Notes: generated by a model not told the origin, from the letters alone. A DNA stretch of 64,000 bases from Typhlomys cinereus (GCA_023101885.1 JALPQD010000247.1:744001-808000), one strand, 5' to 3'. Positions 45,910 to 57,540 are shown, counted from the stretch's first letter. A program made the numbers and translations.

Positions 45910-46494
45910 AAACAAACCATAATTCAGAACATCAGAGACTCTATATCAACCACTTGGAACCAGACCAGCCTACTCTCTCCCCATCGTAAAGCTCAGGGAA
46001 ATTTGCAGAAGAGGAGACGGTAAGATTGTAAGAGCCTAAAGATGGGGAGGAGCAATGATATACAAGATAATCCACACAAGTTAGAGCCGAAGTAATCATA
46101 ATAGGACTTGCATGACCTGCCCAATGACCAACATATCATTGACCCCTCGATGTCTAGCATGGATCACAGGCACTAGGATCCTTAGAGGCAAGGAATTAAC
46201 AGCCACAATAGTGTTCCTATACTAAAGGGGAACACAAAAAAGAGCTCTAGGTAATGCTACTGAGTCCTTATACCTCATCAGAGAGGAGGACCCAGAGGGA
46301 AGTTTGATATGCACACTAAAGTATAGTCCAAGGATGTGCAGTGGGGGGGGGGACAATGGGAGAAAGGGAGGGAGGGGGGAAAGGAAGGGGAAAGGGGGGA
46401 AGGGAGCAATGGGATCCAGAGAGGGGTGGAGGGAGGGAGGGGAATGGGGTACCTATTAAGTTTGTATGAGTGGAAAAAAATAAATGAATAAAAA
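45910..46494 (+). mobile_element. 5'-truncated L1 3' UTR with perfect 16-base TSD
   Basis: Starts aaacaaaccataattcagaac, matching the L1 3' UTR near 17050, and runs to the polypurine tract, tacctattaagtttgtatgag and an A-rich tail. TSD agaatgtggattatag at 45894-45909 and 46495-46510, with the target junction tt/agaa. Confidence 0.96.
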
Positions 46495-46510
46495 AGAATG
46501 TGGATTATAG

Positions 46511-49227
46511 TAAAATAAAGCAATTACTTAATAAATGTGCTTTGAAGAAAAGCAAGAGAGGGAAATGAGTAAGTGGATGATGTATTAAGCAACTCCAAGC
46601 AGGAATAGTAAAACTTTCCTCAAGAATTTTTTTGTTGTTAAAAGTTATTTTTGAACTTTAGCTTTTTTTCCTCCCCAGCCACATGGGAATAAATGCTGTG
46701 GAGAGTTGGGTCTACCAAGAATTCAGCAAGCCCTCTGCAACAATAGACCAGGGGATGACTTTCCCTCAGGACCAAGTTCCCAAGAACAAGCTGCAGTACC
46801 AAGCATAAATCTGAAAATCTCAGAAGTTAGTAGGACACGTCGAGAGTAAAGCTATGCACTTTCCTTTGACTGCTCTTCAAAGCCAAGCTCGAGTGACAAC
46901 TTGGCTGTACTGAGGCATTACAGAACATGGCGAGAAGCCTGCAGCGAAAATGCCTACAATCGTCCTGCTTCTGGACGGGGTAAAAGTTAATTCACCTGAG
47001 ACACATTTAACTGCCACACAGGTAAACATTTAACAGCATGGTACCAGAAAAGCTACTCATTTTCCCCCAAACTGGAGAAAGAACTATTTTGGTGCCCACT
47101 GGTATTTTGAGACTGCTAAAGAATAAAATGTCCAAGTAATGTTTTTGATGTATTAAACATTAACCTGACCATGACTGATGTGTTTAGTTTGCTTCGCCAA
47201 ATAATAGATAAAAAGAAACATTAGGAAGATACAAACAAAGAAAATGATTATACTCCTAAAGCACCATGTTCCCTTACAAATTTTTTAGTGAATAAAAACT
47301 CTATTGGGGATCTTTTGTCTTCTCTTCTTCTCTCCTCTTCTTTCTTCTCTCTCCCTCTTTTTCTTTTTCTCACTCCATGCCCTTTAAGTATTTCAGATTT
47401 GAGCGCTATTCATTTCTATGCACTGACAATTTCCATAATTTTGTTATTATATAAAAGGTTAAATTTGAGAAGAAATACAATTTATTTATGTTCTAATTTA
47501 GAACATATCAATCTACATAAAATATATTTTATTATAGGAACTCTACTGTCTCAGCATTTATTCCTAATGACCTTTTTACTCTAAGTAGCTGATTCATTTT
47601 TCTCTTTTAATGCTACATACAATATAATTTGACTCAGCTGTGAACCAAGTACATTGGTAGAGCCTAGGCAAATTATTCCCTTCAGCTAATCATTAGTAGA
47701 AAATAGCTTCAGACCTGTCTTAGAATAAATTCAATGCAACTTCAATGTTATAATAATTTTCATATTTAATGGTGAGGGCTTGTTTGAATACTAAGAGGGT
47801 ATATAATAGAAAAATAATCAGAAGCCCTAGGGAGAAATATCACTCCTCAGATCTGGCCTAGGACTTTCAGGGAGTTCAAATGAGCCTCCAGTTCTCTCTT
47901 AGACTAGTTTATTCCAAAATGGTAATCATTATCTTCATGCTCATCTCTAATTGGTAATTTTCAGTGAACGTAGAATAGACTTGGATATGTAGCCATTGTT
48001 GATGATAACATCCTCCTTATACACGTAAAGAATATTATTTTAAGTTCCTGTTAATTGTTTGCTTGTTGTATACTTGCTGTCCATTACTAATAACGCAAAG
48101 ATCCTACATTCTTTATTGTGTAACTAATGATTATTTGAGACCATGTTAGAAACTTGAACAAGAGAATGGAATTAATGAGCTGAAAAGTCAATAATTTCTA
48201 CATACATAATAAGTACAACTTTTTATACCTGAGGAAAGCTAAATGTAAATTAGTTGACCTCTAGACACTCTCACATTGACTTGTGCCATGTGACATTCTC
48301 AGATTAAATGTGATATCCTTATGTGGGTGAAATATACTACACTTCTACAACTCACACAATCAGGGACTTCATTTTATTTGCCAGAAGAGATTTATAAATT
48401 CTTCTTTTCATGGGATCTACAGTACCTAGCACACTATTTCAAATAAAATCTTGGGCAGTGTTAGAAGTATTATCATGACTAGAGGATCAAATAAAGTCAA
48501 ATAAACTAACCTAAGAATAGCAGATCTAACACACTTGCATAGTAATAATGACTTGGAACAAGCAGGTGAAAAATCTCTGGAAAATATACTATTAATTACC
48601 TATGTGATTATGTTTGAATATATGTGTATACACTTACATATGTATACATACGTATACATCATAATTCCTGAATAGGTGGTATATATAAAGGAACCATAAG
48701 AGACACAACAGATAGAGTGATGAATAAGATATATATACTTTTACTAGATCAGGGACAAAAAAGTTAAAGTGACTGCTATAGCAGAGAATGTCAAGGGACC
48801 AGGACCGTTTGCAGGAAGAACGAGTTATTTGAGATGCTTATAGATTTCATCTACATTTCAATCTTGTACATTAAACATCAGCATAATATGCTATTCTTTA
48901 TACAAAATCTTAGTTAACCCACAAGCAAAGATAAGGTATATAGTGGCTTGCTTTCCAATGGCTGAGATAGATCCACATTGAATTACCACCCACTTGAAGC
49001 TAAACTTTTACCACATATTTACAGTATAACAAAATGTGAACATAGTCACTTTAAACCAAAATCAAATCAGTGACTTGTTCCCATTTGGTTTGCTTTAACT
49101 GAACTAATTTCCCAATAGCTGAGTTATATGAGCAAGCTGGACACTGCAGGTATTAGTTAATCTCCGTGCATTACCTCTTTTCAAGTATGTAAACAAATCA
49201 AACCAAGGTCAAAAAAAGCAGGAGGTT
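46511..49227. other. Unassigned AT-rich DNA containing an exon-like island
   Basis: No gene is proven. 46679-46976 (separate entry) differs in composition from the rest. 48230-48600 shares motif order with 45036-45480. Open frames such as 47288-47584 are T-rich and featureless. Confidence 0.5.
46679..46976 (+). other. Exon-like segment, CpG-richer than surroundings
   Basis: A strong acceptor-like tract (gctttttttcctccccag, ending 46678) is followed by about 300 bases that are less AT-rich and hold six CpGs within about 160 bases (acacgtcgagag, gctcgagtg, atggcgag, gcagcgaa, caatcgtcc, ggacgggg). A donor-like ggggtaaaag lies at 46977-46986. An ATG at 46682 opens only 42 codons with no recognised domain. 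It may be an exon of a non-coding RNA, a conserved regulatory element or chance. Confidence 0.25.
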
Positions 49228-49253
49228 GATCTGGAGAGATGGATTAGGGGTTA

Positions 49254-49880
49254 CCAAGGGCACTGCAAGAGCAGAAAAACTGAAAAAAATCAACAAACCA
49301 TAATTCAGAACATCAGAGACTCTATATCAACCACCTGGAATCAGGCCTGCCTAATCTCTCCCCATCCTGAAGCTCAGGGAAATTTGTGGAAGACGGGGTG
49401 GTAAGATTGTAAGAGCCCAAAGATGGGGAGAAGCTATGATATACAAGATACTCCACATAAATTAGGGTCGAAGCAATCATAATAAGACTCTGAATGATCT
49501 GCATAATGACCAACATATCATTGACCCCTCAAAGTCTAGCTTGTACTGAAGGCACTAGGAGCCTTACAAGCAAGGGATTAACAGCCACAATAGTGTTCCT
49601 GTACTTAAGGGGAACAAAAGAAAGAGTTCTAGGAAATGCCACTGAGTCCTTACACCTCATCAGAGAGGAGGACCCAGAGGAAAGTTTGACATACACATTA
49701 AAGGATGCTCCAGGGATGGGGGAAGGGGGCACTGGGAGAAAGGGAGGGAGGGGTGAAAGGAAGAGGAAAAGTGGGGAGGGAACAGGGAGGTCCAGGGAGG
49801 GGGGAAGGAGGGAGGGGACCGGGGTACTATTAAGTTTGTATGAGCCGAAAAAAAATAAATACATTATTTTTTAAAAAAAA
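49254..49880 (+). mobile_element. 5'-truncated L1 3' UTR inside a SINE
   Basis: Starts ccaagggcactgcaagagcag and runs through the 3' UTR to the polypurine tract, tactattaagtttgtatgag and A-rich tail. The host SINE continues on both sides. No TSD of more than one or two bases is visible, unlike the other insertions here. Confidence 0.9.
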
Positions 49881-50020
49881 AGACTGTCTCCCAAGCAAAA
49901 AGTCCTGAGTTCAGATCCAGGTCCAGCATAAAAATAGTGAAACAAGAAGGAAGTAAAAACAATCAAGGATGATTCCCATAGTTACCTTTGTTCCTCCACA
50001 GGGACACACAGTGCCCTCTG

Positions 50021-50022
<2 letters not shown>

Positions 50023-50053
<31 letters not shown>
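50023..50053. repeat. (AC)n microsatellite
   Basis: 31-base AC tract in the 3' part of the SINE at 49228-50095. Confidence 0.95.
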
Positions 50054-50058
<5 letters not shown>

Positions 50059-50095
50059 GCATATAAAATAAATAAATAAAACATTTCTTTAAAAA

Positions 50096-50844
50096 GCAGG
50101 AAGTTACATACAAAGCTCTTAGTTGCTTGGCTATCAGCTCTGATCCTCCATTTTTCTCACAATGCCATCCTTATACTTTGCAGCAATTCTTTACAGCTCA
50201 AGTCTTACAGACACTGTAAGATAAAATTGCTTCAATTTAGAAATTAACATTGCACCAACACTTATAATCCTGAGATATTTCCTTAGGAGTAGTCATGAAT
50301 CAGCAATTCGCCATCAACTAAATGTCTATACAAGTTGATATTATTGGCAAGAAAATAAGGAAATAATGTTTTTAGGATAAAATTCTACTTTAAGATCTAA
50401 TGTGCACATACCAGTTTGCATGCTCTTCTTGCTATTATAGATAAAAGCAAGTTTAGTATATGTAAATAACATTGTAGTCATTTTTACATAAGTTTATGCC
50501 CCAAATGATGCTGTCTGTCATCACTAAATTTGGTAGCTAGGTGATTGAGAAATTCTGATGCACATATATCTGTAATATTGGAAAATTGCCAGTATCTATT
50601 ATTGATGATACATAAAGCAAACAAGAAGAGCTTTACAACCAGAAGAAACAAACAGATCACATGTATAATTTCACTTTATTAAAGAATGCCACTATTATTT
50701 GGGATATATTCATATTTTAATATAATGACAAATAAGCAATTCTAGAAGTTGATTTTAAGGGGTCTTATGTATACACATATGTGCTTTTTATTATTACTAG
50801 ATGAAATCTGGAAAGTAAAATTCCATAGTTAAAGAAAATTATGT
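50096..50844. other. Unassigned AT-rich DNA
   Basis: No gene or repeat recognised. Confidence 0.5.
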
Positions 50845-51105
50845 AGGACTCTCAAGATGGCTCAGGGCTTAAAAGATTTTCCTCTAAAACGAAAGAACCA
50901 GAGTTCAAATCCTCAGATCTCACATAAAAATGACCTTGGAAGGAGGAGCCTGGGAAACCTGTGCAAAACAGTAAGTAGTTGGACTATCCAGGATGATTCA
51001 TAGCATCGCCCTTGAACCTCTACAGGAATATACATTCATATATGCTCTCGCACATGTGTTTTCACACACACATATACATGTATGCACACACACCAAAAAC
51101 CATAA
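50845..51105 (+). mobile_element. Composite tRNA-derived SINE (B4/RSINE-like)
   Basis: Head gactctcaagatggctcaggg, B-box-like cagagttcaaatcctcag, body with aggaggagcctgggaaacctgtg, a gttggactatccaggatgattc segment shared with 49966-49978, and a CA-rich end. Confidence 0.65.
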
Positions 51106-51411
51106 AATTATTCAAAATATGTGCTAACAATTATTTTCAGTATATTTCTTCCCAGAATTCAAATTATGTATTTGTCATTTCTCATGTGCTTTACAGTGAT
51201 ACTTTCCTAATATAAACTATTCTTCAGGATATATTTCAATCAGTGTACTAAACTTTGAATATTAAAATATTGCTGAATGTTGTAAATTTGCCCTGTTAGT
51301 TATTCATTAACTTGATAGGTTAAAACAAACTATCAATGATTTACATTTTATTTTTATTAGTGGGTATAAAGGTTTGTTGACTGCTTCAATTTGTTATTTT
51401 ATTACTTGAAC
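51106..51411. other. Unassigned AT-rich DNA
   Basis: No gene or repeat recognised. Confidence 0.5.
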
Positions 51412-52130
51412 AGGATGTTTTTTTAATACATTTTTCTTATTATTTCAGCTCATACAAACTTAATAGGTACATCAGTTCCCTCCCTCCCTCCTCCTCCCCC
51501 CGAACCCCCTGATCCCCCTCCCTTCACCCCTCCTTCCCCATCCCCCCGTGCCTCCCGCCCCAATTCCCAGAGACCTTTCTTGTACATGCCTGACTCTCCT
51601 CTGAGCCCTCCTCTCCGATGACATACAAGGACCCACTGGCATTTCCCTGAACCCTTTCCTGTGTTCCCCTTAAGCATATGAACACTATTGTGGCTGTCAA
51701 TCCCTTGCCTCCAAGGATCTTGGTGCCTTTAGCAGATGCTAGACTTTGTGAGGTTAATAGTGTGTTGGACATTGCGCAGGGCGTGCAAAGTCCAATTATG
51801 ATTGCTTCGGCCCTAACTTGTGTGGAGTATCTTGCAAATCATTGCTCCTCCCATCCTTTTGCTCTTACACTCTTACCGCCCCCTCTTCTGCAAATGTCCC
51901 TGAGCCTCAGGATGGGGAGAGATTAGTCTGGCCTAGTTCTAGGTGGTTGATATAGAGTCTCTGAAGTTCTGGATTGTGGTTTGTTGATTTTCTTTTGCAG
52001 TTTTGTTGCTCCTGCAGTGCCCTTCACTCCATCGTGATGGGCACTGTATGTCACCCCCTGGGCAGAGACAGAAAGCTGTTAAACTGGAGTCTTATTATAA
52101 GAGCACATTCAAAGGTAGATGTAATACTTA

Positions 52131-52166
52131 TACCCAAAAGTGGAATCCCAGGGTCATATGGCATTT
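52131..52166 (-). other. Direct ORF2-derived patch in the L1 3' UTR
   Basis: 36 bases (tacccaaaagtggaatccca and following) match 52877-52912, the ORF2 region coding for the MPYDPAI-like stretch, in the same orientation with about two mismatches. Other 3' UTR copies have aaaagtaggaaacctcagtg at this place. Confidence 0.85.
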
Positions 52167-52324
52167 GGCATTGGGAGGGGTCAATCACCCATTTGCAAAA
52201 TGGTTACTTTTTAATCTGCTGGACTATATGCTCTCCCCTTCTGGTGAGTTCATACCCTCTTAGTTGTAAATGATCAGGAACGAATGTCTGTGAACTTAAC
52301 TAGGTGTCACATTACTTTCTTGCA

Positions 52325-52429
52325 AGAGGTGCACCACGATAGCACAAACACGACCATGTTCATAGCAGCACTGTTTACAATAGCAAAGTCATGGAATCAA
52401 CCCAAATGTCCAACAGTTGACGACTGGAT
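52325..52429 (+). other. Inverted 105-base ORF2 patch in the L1 3' UTR
   Basis: On the + strand this reads as ORF2 codons (frame HHDSTNTTMFIAALFTIAK). It is the reverse complement of 52756-52860 with three mismatches in 105. The other copies have a short cagtccttgatg segment here. Patch and source form an inverted repeat with arms of 105 bases and a loop of about 330. Confidence 0.93.
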
Positions 52430-52584
52430 GGAGGCCTATTTTCTCTACTATAACATGGTCACTTTTCTCCTTGTTTCTGGTGTGGCCCTCCAACCCCAAC
52501 CCTCCTGTTCATAATCCTTGCAATTACTGTAGGTAATACATACATTTACCTATGACTGTCTCAAGATGGGCTGGGTGGGTTTGG

Positions 52585-55500
52585 TATTAGGAGCCACCTG
52601 TTAAGGAGTACATACGGCGCTTAATTTTCTGGGTCGGGGATACTTCACTTAATATAATTGTTTCTAATGACATCTATTTCCTGGCAAATTTCAGTAATTC
52701 ATCATTTTTGATGGCTGAGTAGTACTCCATTGTATAGATGTACAACAGTTTCCTTATCCAGTCGTCAATTGTTGGACATTTGGGTTGATTCCATGACTTT
52801 GCTATTGTAAACAGTGCGGCTATGAACATGGTCGTGCTTGTGCTATCGTGGTGCACCTCTGCTGTATGAGGGGTTGTACCCAAAAGTGTAATCGCAGGGT
52901 CATATGGCATTTCAATCTTTAATTTCTTTAAGAATCTCCAGACGGCTCACCAGAGTGGCTGTATGAGCCTGCACTCCCACCAGCAATGTAGGAGAGTTCC
53001 CCTCTCTCCACATCCTCTCCAGCATTTGTTGTTGTTTGTTTTGTGGATTTTTGCCATCCTGACCGGGGTGAGAAGATATCTCAGGGAAGTTTTGATTTGC
53101 ATTTCCCTCATGGCCAAAGAAGTGGAGCATTTTTTAAGATATTTGTTAGACATTTTAATTTCATCCCTGGTAAAATTTCTTTTAAGTTCCAGGGCCCATT
53201 TTTTAACTGGACCATTGGTTTCCTTGATGTTTAGTTTTCTAAGTTCTTTGTGCACTCTGGACAGTAGAGCTCTATCAGATATGTGGTTAGTGAAGATTTT
53301 TTCCCATAATGTGGGTTGCCTTTGAGCTCGTGTTATAATCTCTTTATCTGAACAGAAGCTCTTTAATTTCACAAGATCCCAACTGTTGAGAGTTGGTAGC
53401 AGTGACTGTGCCATTGGATGTCTGTTAAGGAAATGTTGGCCTAGCACAATCAGCTCAAGAGAGTTCCCTATCCTTTCAAATATGGTTTTTATAGTCTCTG
53501 GCCTTATATCAAGGTCCTTGATCCATTTGGAATTAAGTCTTGTACATGGTGACAAGTACGGGTCCAGCTTTAATCTTCTGCATGTGGAGATCCAGTTTTG
53601 CCAGCACCATTTGTTGAAGATGCTGTTCTTTTTCCATTGGGTTCTTTGGGCCCCTTTGTCAAAGACCAAATGGCTGTAACTTTGTGGGCTTATATCTGGG
53701 TCTTCAATCCTTATCCATTGATCTGTGTGTCTATTTTGGAGCCAGTACCAGGCTGTTTTCACAACTATGCATTTGTAGTATAGACTAAGGTTTGGTACGG
53801 TAATACCTCCAGCAGTGTTTTAGTTACTCAAGATTGTCTTTGCTATCCTGGGTCTTTTGTGCCTCCATATGAATTTTCAGATTGTTTGGTCAACTTCTTT
53901 GAAGAATTGCTTTGGGATTTCAATTGGTATAGCATTGAATCTTTATATTGCCTTTGGTAGGATGGTCATTTTTACGATGTTGATTCTGCCAATCCAGGAA
54001 CATGGGAGGTCTTTCCACCTTCTGGTGTCTTCTGCAATTTTTTTCTTTAGGGTTTTAAAGTTTTCATTGTAAAGGTCTTTTACTTCCTTGGTTAGGTTTA
54101 TGCCAAGGTATTTCATTTTTTTAGGGGCTATAGTAAATGGGATTGTTTCTCTCAAGGCTTTTTCACTTTTTTCATTCTGGTCATATAGGAAGGTCTCTGA
54201 TTTTTGCACATTTATTTTGTATCCTGCCACCTTGCTGCCACCTTCTCAATTAGTTCCAGGAGCTTCCTGGTAGAGTTTTTGGGATCACTCAGGTATAAGA
54301 TCATGTCATCTGCAAATAGGGATAGCTTGACTTCTTCCTTGCCGATTTGAATCCCTCTTATGTCCCTTTCTTGTCTTATGGCTTCAGCTAAGACTTCAAG
54401 TACAATATTGAATAGAAGTGGTGAGAGTGGACAGCCTTGTCTAGTTCCTGATCGAAGTGGGAATGCTTCCAATTGTTCCCCATTGAGCATAATCCTTGCT
54501 GTGGGCTTGTTGTATACAGCTTTTATTATATTGATAGAGGTTCCTTCCATTCCTACTGTCTCTAGCGTTTTGATCATAAAAGGCTGTTGGATCTTGTCAA
54601 AAGCTTTTTCTGCATCTATCGAGAGTATCATGTTGTCTTGGACTTTGGATTGGTTTACATGATTAATTACATTTATTGATTGTCGTATGTTGAACCAACC
54701 TTGTGTGCCGGGGATGAAGCCTACCTGGTTCCCTTGAGTAATCTTTTTAATATGTTTTTGAATCCGATTTGCTAAAACTTTGTTGAGAATCTTTGTGTCT
54801 GTGTTCATCAGAGAGATTGGCCTATAGTTTTCTTTTTTAAGTGAGTCTTTATTAGGTTTTGGGATTAAGACGATGTTAGCTTCATAGAAGGAATTTGGTA
54901 GTGTTCCTTCCTTTGCTATTTGATGGAACAGTTTAAGGAGTATTGGTATTATTAACTCCTTAAATGTCTGGTAGAACTCTGTGCTGAATCCATCTGGTCC
55001 AGGACATTTTTTTGTGGGAAGATTCAAGATTACTTCCTCAATTTCCTTATATGTTATAGGACTATTTAAATAATTCACAACTTCCTGATTCAATTTAGGT
55101 AAGTTGTGTTCACTTAGAAATTCATCCATCTCTTTTGTGTTGTCAAACTTCACAGAGTACAAGTTTTTGAAATATGATGTAATAATTCTCTGGATTTCTT
55201 GGGTATCAGTAGTGATAACTCCATGTTCATTTCTAATTTGGTTTTTCTCTCTCCTGCTTTTGGTTAATTTAGCTAGGGGTGTATCAATCTTATTGATTTT
55301 TTCAAAGAACCAGCTTTTTGACTGGTTGATTTTTTCTATTGTTTTCTTAATCTCGATTTCAGATATTTCTCCCCTTATTTTGCTAATCTCCTCTCTTCTA
55401 CTACTTTTGGGATCAGATTGTTCTAGTTTCTCTAAAGCATTAAGCTGCATTGTTAAGTTGTTTATTTCTGATGTTTCCATTTTTTTGATGTAGGCATTAA

Positions 55501-56395
55501 GAGCTATGAAATTACCTCTTAGAACAGCTTTCATTGTGTTCCAGAGATTTTGGTAAGTTTATTTTCGTTATCATTCACTTTCAGGAAATCTTGAATTTCC
55601 TTTTTAATTTCTTCCTGAATCCATTTCTCATTCAGCATCATATTGTTAAGTTTCCAGGATTTAGTGTATTTTCTCTTTTTTAATGTGTTGTGGATGTCCA
55701 GCTTTAGGCCGTGGTGGTCTGATAGGGCACAGGTTAGAATTTCAACTTTTTTGTATATGTGTAGATTCGTTTTGTGGCCCAGTATGTGATCTATTTTGGA
55801 GTAATATTGCTGAGAAAAATGTGTATTCTTTGGTACGTGGGTGAAAAGTTCAATAGAGATCTGTAAGGTCCATTTCTTTCAGGGTTTGATTAAGTTCCAA
55901 AGTGTCTCTGTTAAGCTTTTGACCTGTTGATCTATCCCATGTAGAGAGGGCAGTGTTGAAGTCCCCAAGAATTATCATTTGGGGTTTGATTTCTTGCTTT
56001 AGATGCTTTAGGGTTTTCTTAATGAATGTGGAGGGGCCCGTATTGGTTGCATATATATTCAGTATTGTGAAGTCTTCCTGGCGAATTGTACCTGTGACTA
56101 AAATGTAGTATCCATCCGTGTCTCTTATAATTTTCTTTGGTTTGAAGTCCACTTTGTCTGATATCATAATGGCTACCCCTGCCTGTTTTCTGCTTCCATT
56201 AGCTTGTAGAATTGTTGACCAGCCTTTTATTTTTAGAGCATGCCTGTCTTTTGTGGTGAGAAGGGTTTCCTGCAGGCAACAGATTGATGGATTGCAATTT
56301 TTAATCCAAATTTGTAATCTGTGTCTCTTGATCAGTGAGTTAATTCCATTAGCATTTAGTGTTATAATGGAGAAACTATTTTTAATTCCAGACGT
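52585..56395 (-). pseudogene. L1 ORF2, near-complete, with few disabling changes
   Basis: Same protein as 12989-16808. The start codon is ACG (56393-56395) where the + copy has ATG. Endonuclease motifs LNANGI, LQET, GDFN and NIYATN lie in the first 180 codons. Breaks: CGA to TGA at 55850-55852; an 8-base loss near 55810 and a 1-base loss near 55558 that together restore frame; then 440 open codons (55534-54212) holding the RT with [20 protein letters not shown] and [10 protein letters not shown]; a 2-base gain near 54236; TAA at 53943-53945; TGA at 53877-53879; an open C-terminal part with [21 protein letters not shown] at 52947-52949; TAG at 52674-52676. TAA and TGA at 539xx-538xx are shared with the + copy. 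Confidence 0.95.
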
Positions 56396-56445
56396 TTATT
56401 ATGTTTAGTAGTTTTTATAAGTATATTGCTTCGCTTTTAATGGTG

Positions 56446-57510
56446 TTATATTTGCCGTCTGTTCTCCTGGATATACCTGTTTTTTTCTTCATGCTTGAGT
56501 ATCATTTCTAGCATTTTTTGAAGTCCTGGTTTGGTGGACATGTATCCCTTCAAGTTGTCTTTGTGCTGGAAGATTTTTCTTTCTCTCTCGATCATGACTG
56601 ATAGTTTTGCAGGGTAAATCAGCCTGGGTAGACATTTTTGCTCATTCAATACTTGAACTATGTCTCTCTAAGCTCTTCTTACTTTTACTGTTTCGACTGA
56701 GAAGTCATTTGTTATTTTAATAGGTTTACCTTTAAAACTGACTTGTTTTTTCTCCCTTGAAGCTCTCAGCACCAGTTCTTTATCTTGTATGTGAAGTGTT
56801 TTAACTGTTATTTGCCGTGGTGTGCTTCTGTTTTGGTCATATCTGTTTGGGGTGCGGAATGCCTCTTGTATATGGATGGGCCTCTCTTTTTTTATATGAG
56901 GAAAGTTTTCCTTGATGATCGTTTGAAAAATTTCCTCAGGGGTGGTATTTTGAGATTCTTGCTCTGGTATTCCATGAATACGGATGTTAGGCTTCTTCAG
57001 GGTGTCCCATATCTCCTGGATATTTCTCTCAAGTATCTTTTTGGCTTTAACAACCTCTTCCATTGAGCTGGTTAGTACTCCCACTTTATCTTCAAGGTCT
57101 GAAATTCTGTTTTCTGCTTCGTTAGTTCTGTTGATAAGATTCTCTGTGGAGTTCTGGGTTGAAGATAACTTGTCCTTTAGCTCAGTTTTAAACTCTGCTT
57201 GAGTCTGTTTTAACTGCTCTATGCCAGTTTTTGTTTCTTGCACTGTTTTTCTCAACTCCTCCAAGTGTCTGTTGTGTTCCTCTTCAAAGCGATTGATTCG
57301 ATTATGTAATTCCCTCTGGATTTCCTCTTTCATACTATTGAACATGGTAATTATCTTATTTTGAAAGTCGCTATCCTGGGTCAGGCTTTCTTGGCCATTT
57401 TCCGTGGGTTTGTTCTGGTTGGAGTCTAACATTATGGGATTAATTTCTTCAGTGGGAAATTTGTTTACTTGAGTGTTGCTTCTCATGGATTTGCACTTTG
57501 ACTTTGGCAT
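56446..57510 (-). pseudogene. L1 ORF1, intact except for one stop codon
   Basis: 355 codons including the normal stop, so 354 residues in the unbroken frame, which is close to the murine ORF1p length. The start is MPKSKCKSMRS. Residues about 45-150 are a long coiled coil (EELRKTVQETKTGIEQLKQ and on) that would trimerise the protein. About 155-260 is the RRM-like RNA-binding domain (IRIHGIPEQE). About 265-345 is the C-terminal domain with YPAKLSVMIERERKIF. One break is seen: codon 281 (56668-56670) is TAG where the + copy has TGG (Trp). Recent decay. Confidence 0.95.
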
Positions 57511-57540
57511 TGTCGTTTTAACACTTAAGATCTTTCAATT

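Larger units (their letters stand above)
49228..50095 (+). mobile_element. tRNA-derived SINE interrupted by an L1 3' end
   Basis: Two separated parts join into one SINE: 49228-49253 (ctggagagatggattaggggtta, A-box region) and 49881-50095 (agactgtctcccaagcaaaa, cctgagttcagatccagg B-box region, body, CA repeat, aataaataaata tail). The join restores the head order ggttaagact seen at 61984-62010 on the opposite strand. The L1 3' end at 49254-49880 splits the SINE promoter between its A and B boxes. Confidence 0.85.
51421..52584 (-). other. L1 3' UTR with inserted ORF2-derived patches
   Basis: Longer than in the other copies. Against 41368-42239 and 34300-34850 it follows the usual order except at 52131-52166, where ORF2-like sequence replaces about 20 bases, and at 52325-52429, where 105 bases of ORF2 lie in reverse orientation. 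The rest is the normal reversed polypurine tract, ttgttgattttcttttgcag segment and spacer. Confidence 0.88.

Noticed and set aside
47288..47584. 98-codon open frame, candidate small membrane protein
   Set aside because: T-rich sequence gives hydrophobic codons by chance; no conserved motif, start context or homologous copy visible.
52284..52514. Plus-strand open frame with ORF2-like protein inside a minus L1
   Set aside because: It is the inverted 105-base ORF2 patch plus 3' UTR sequence, not an independent gene.
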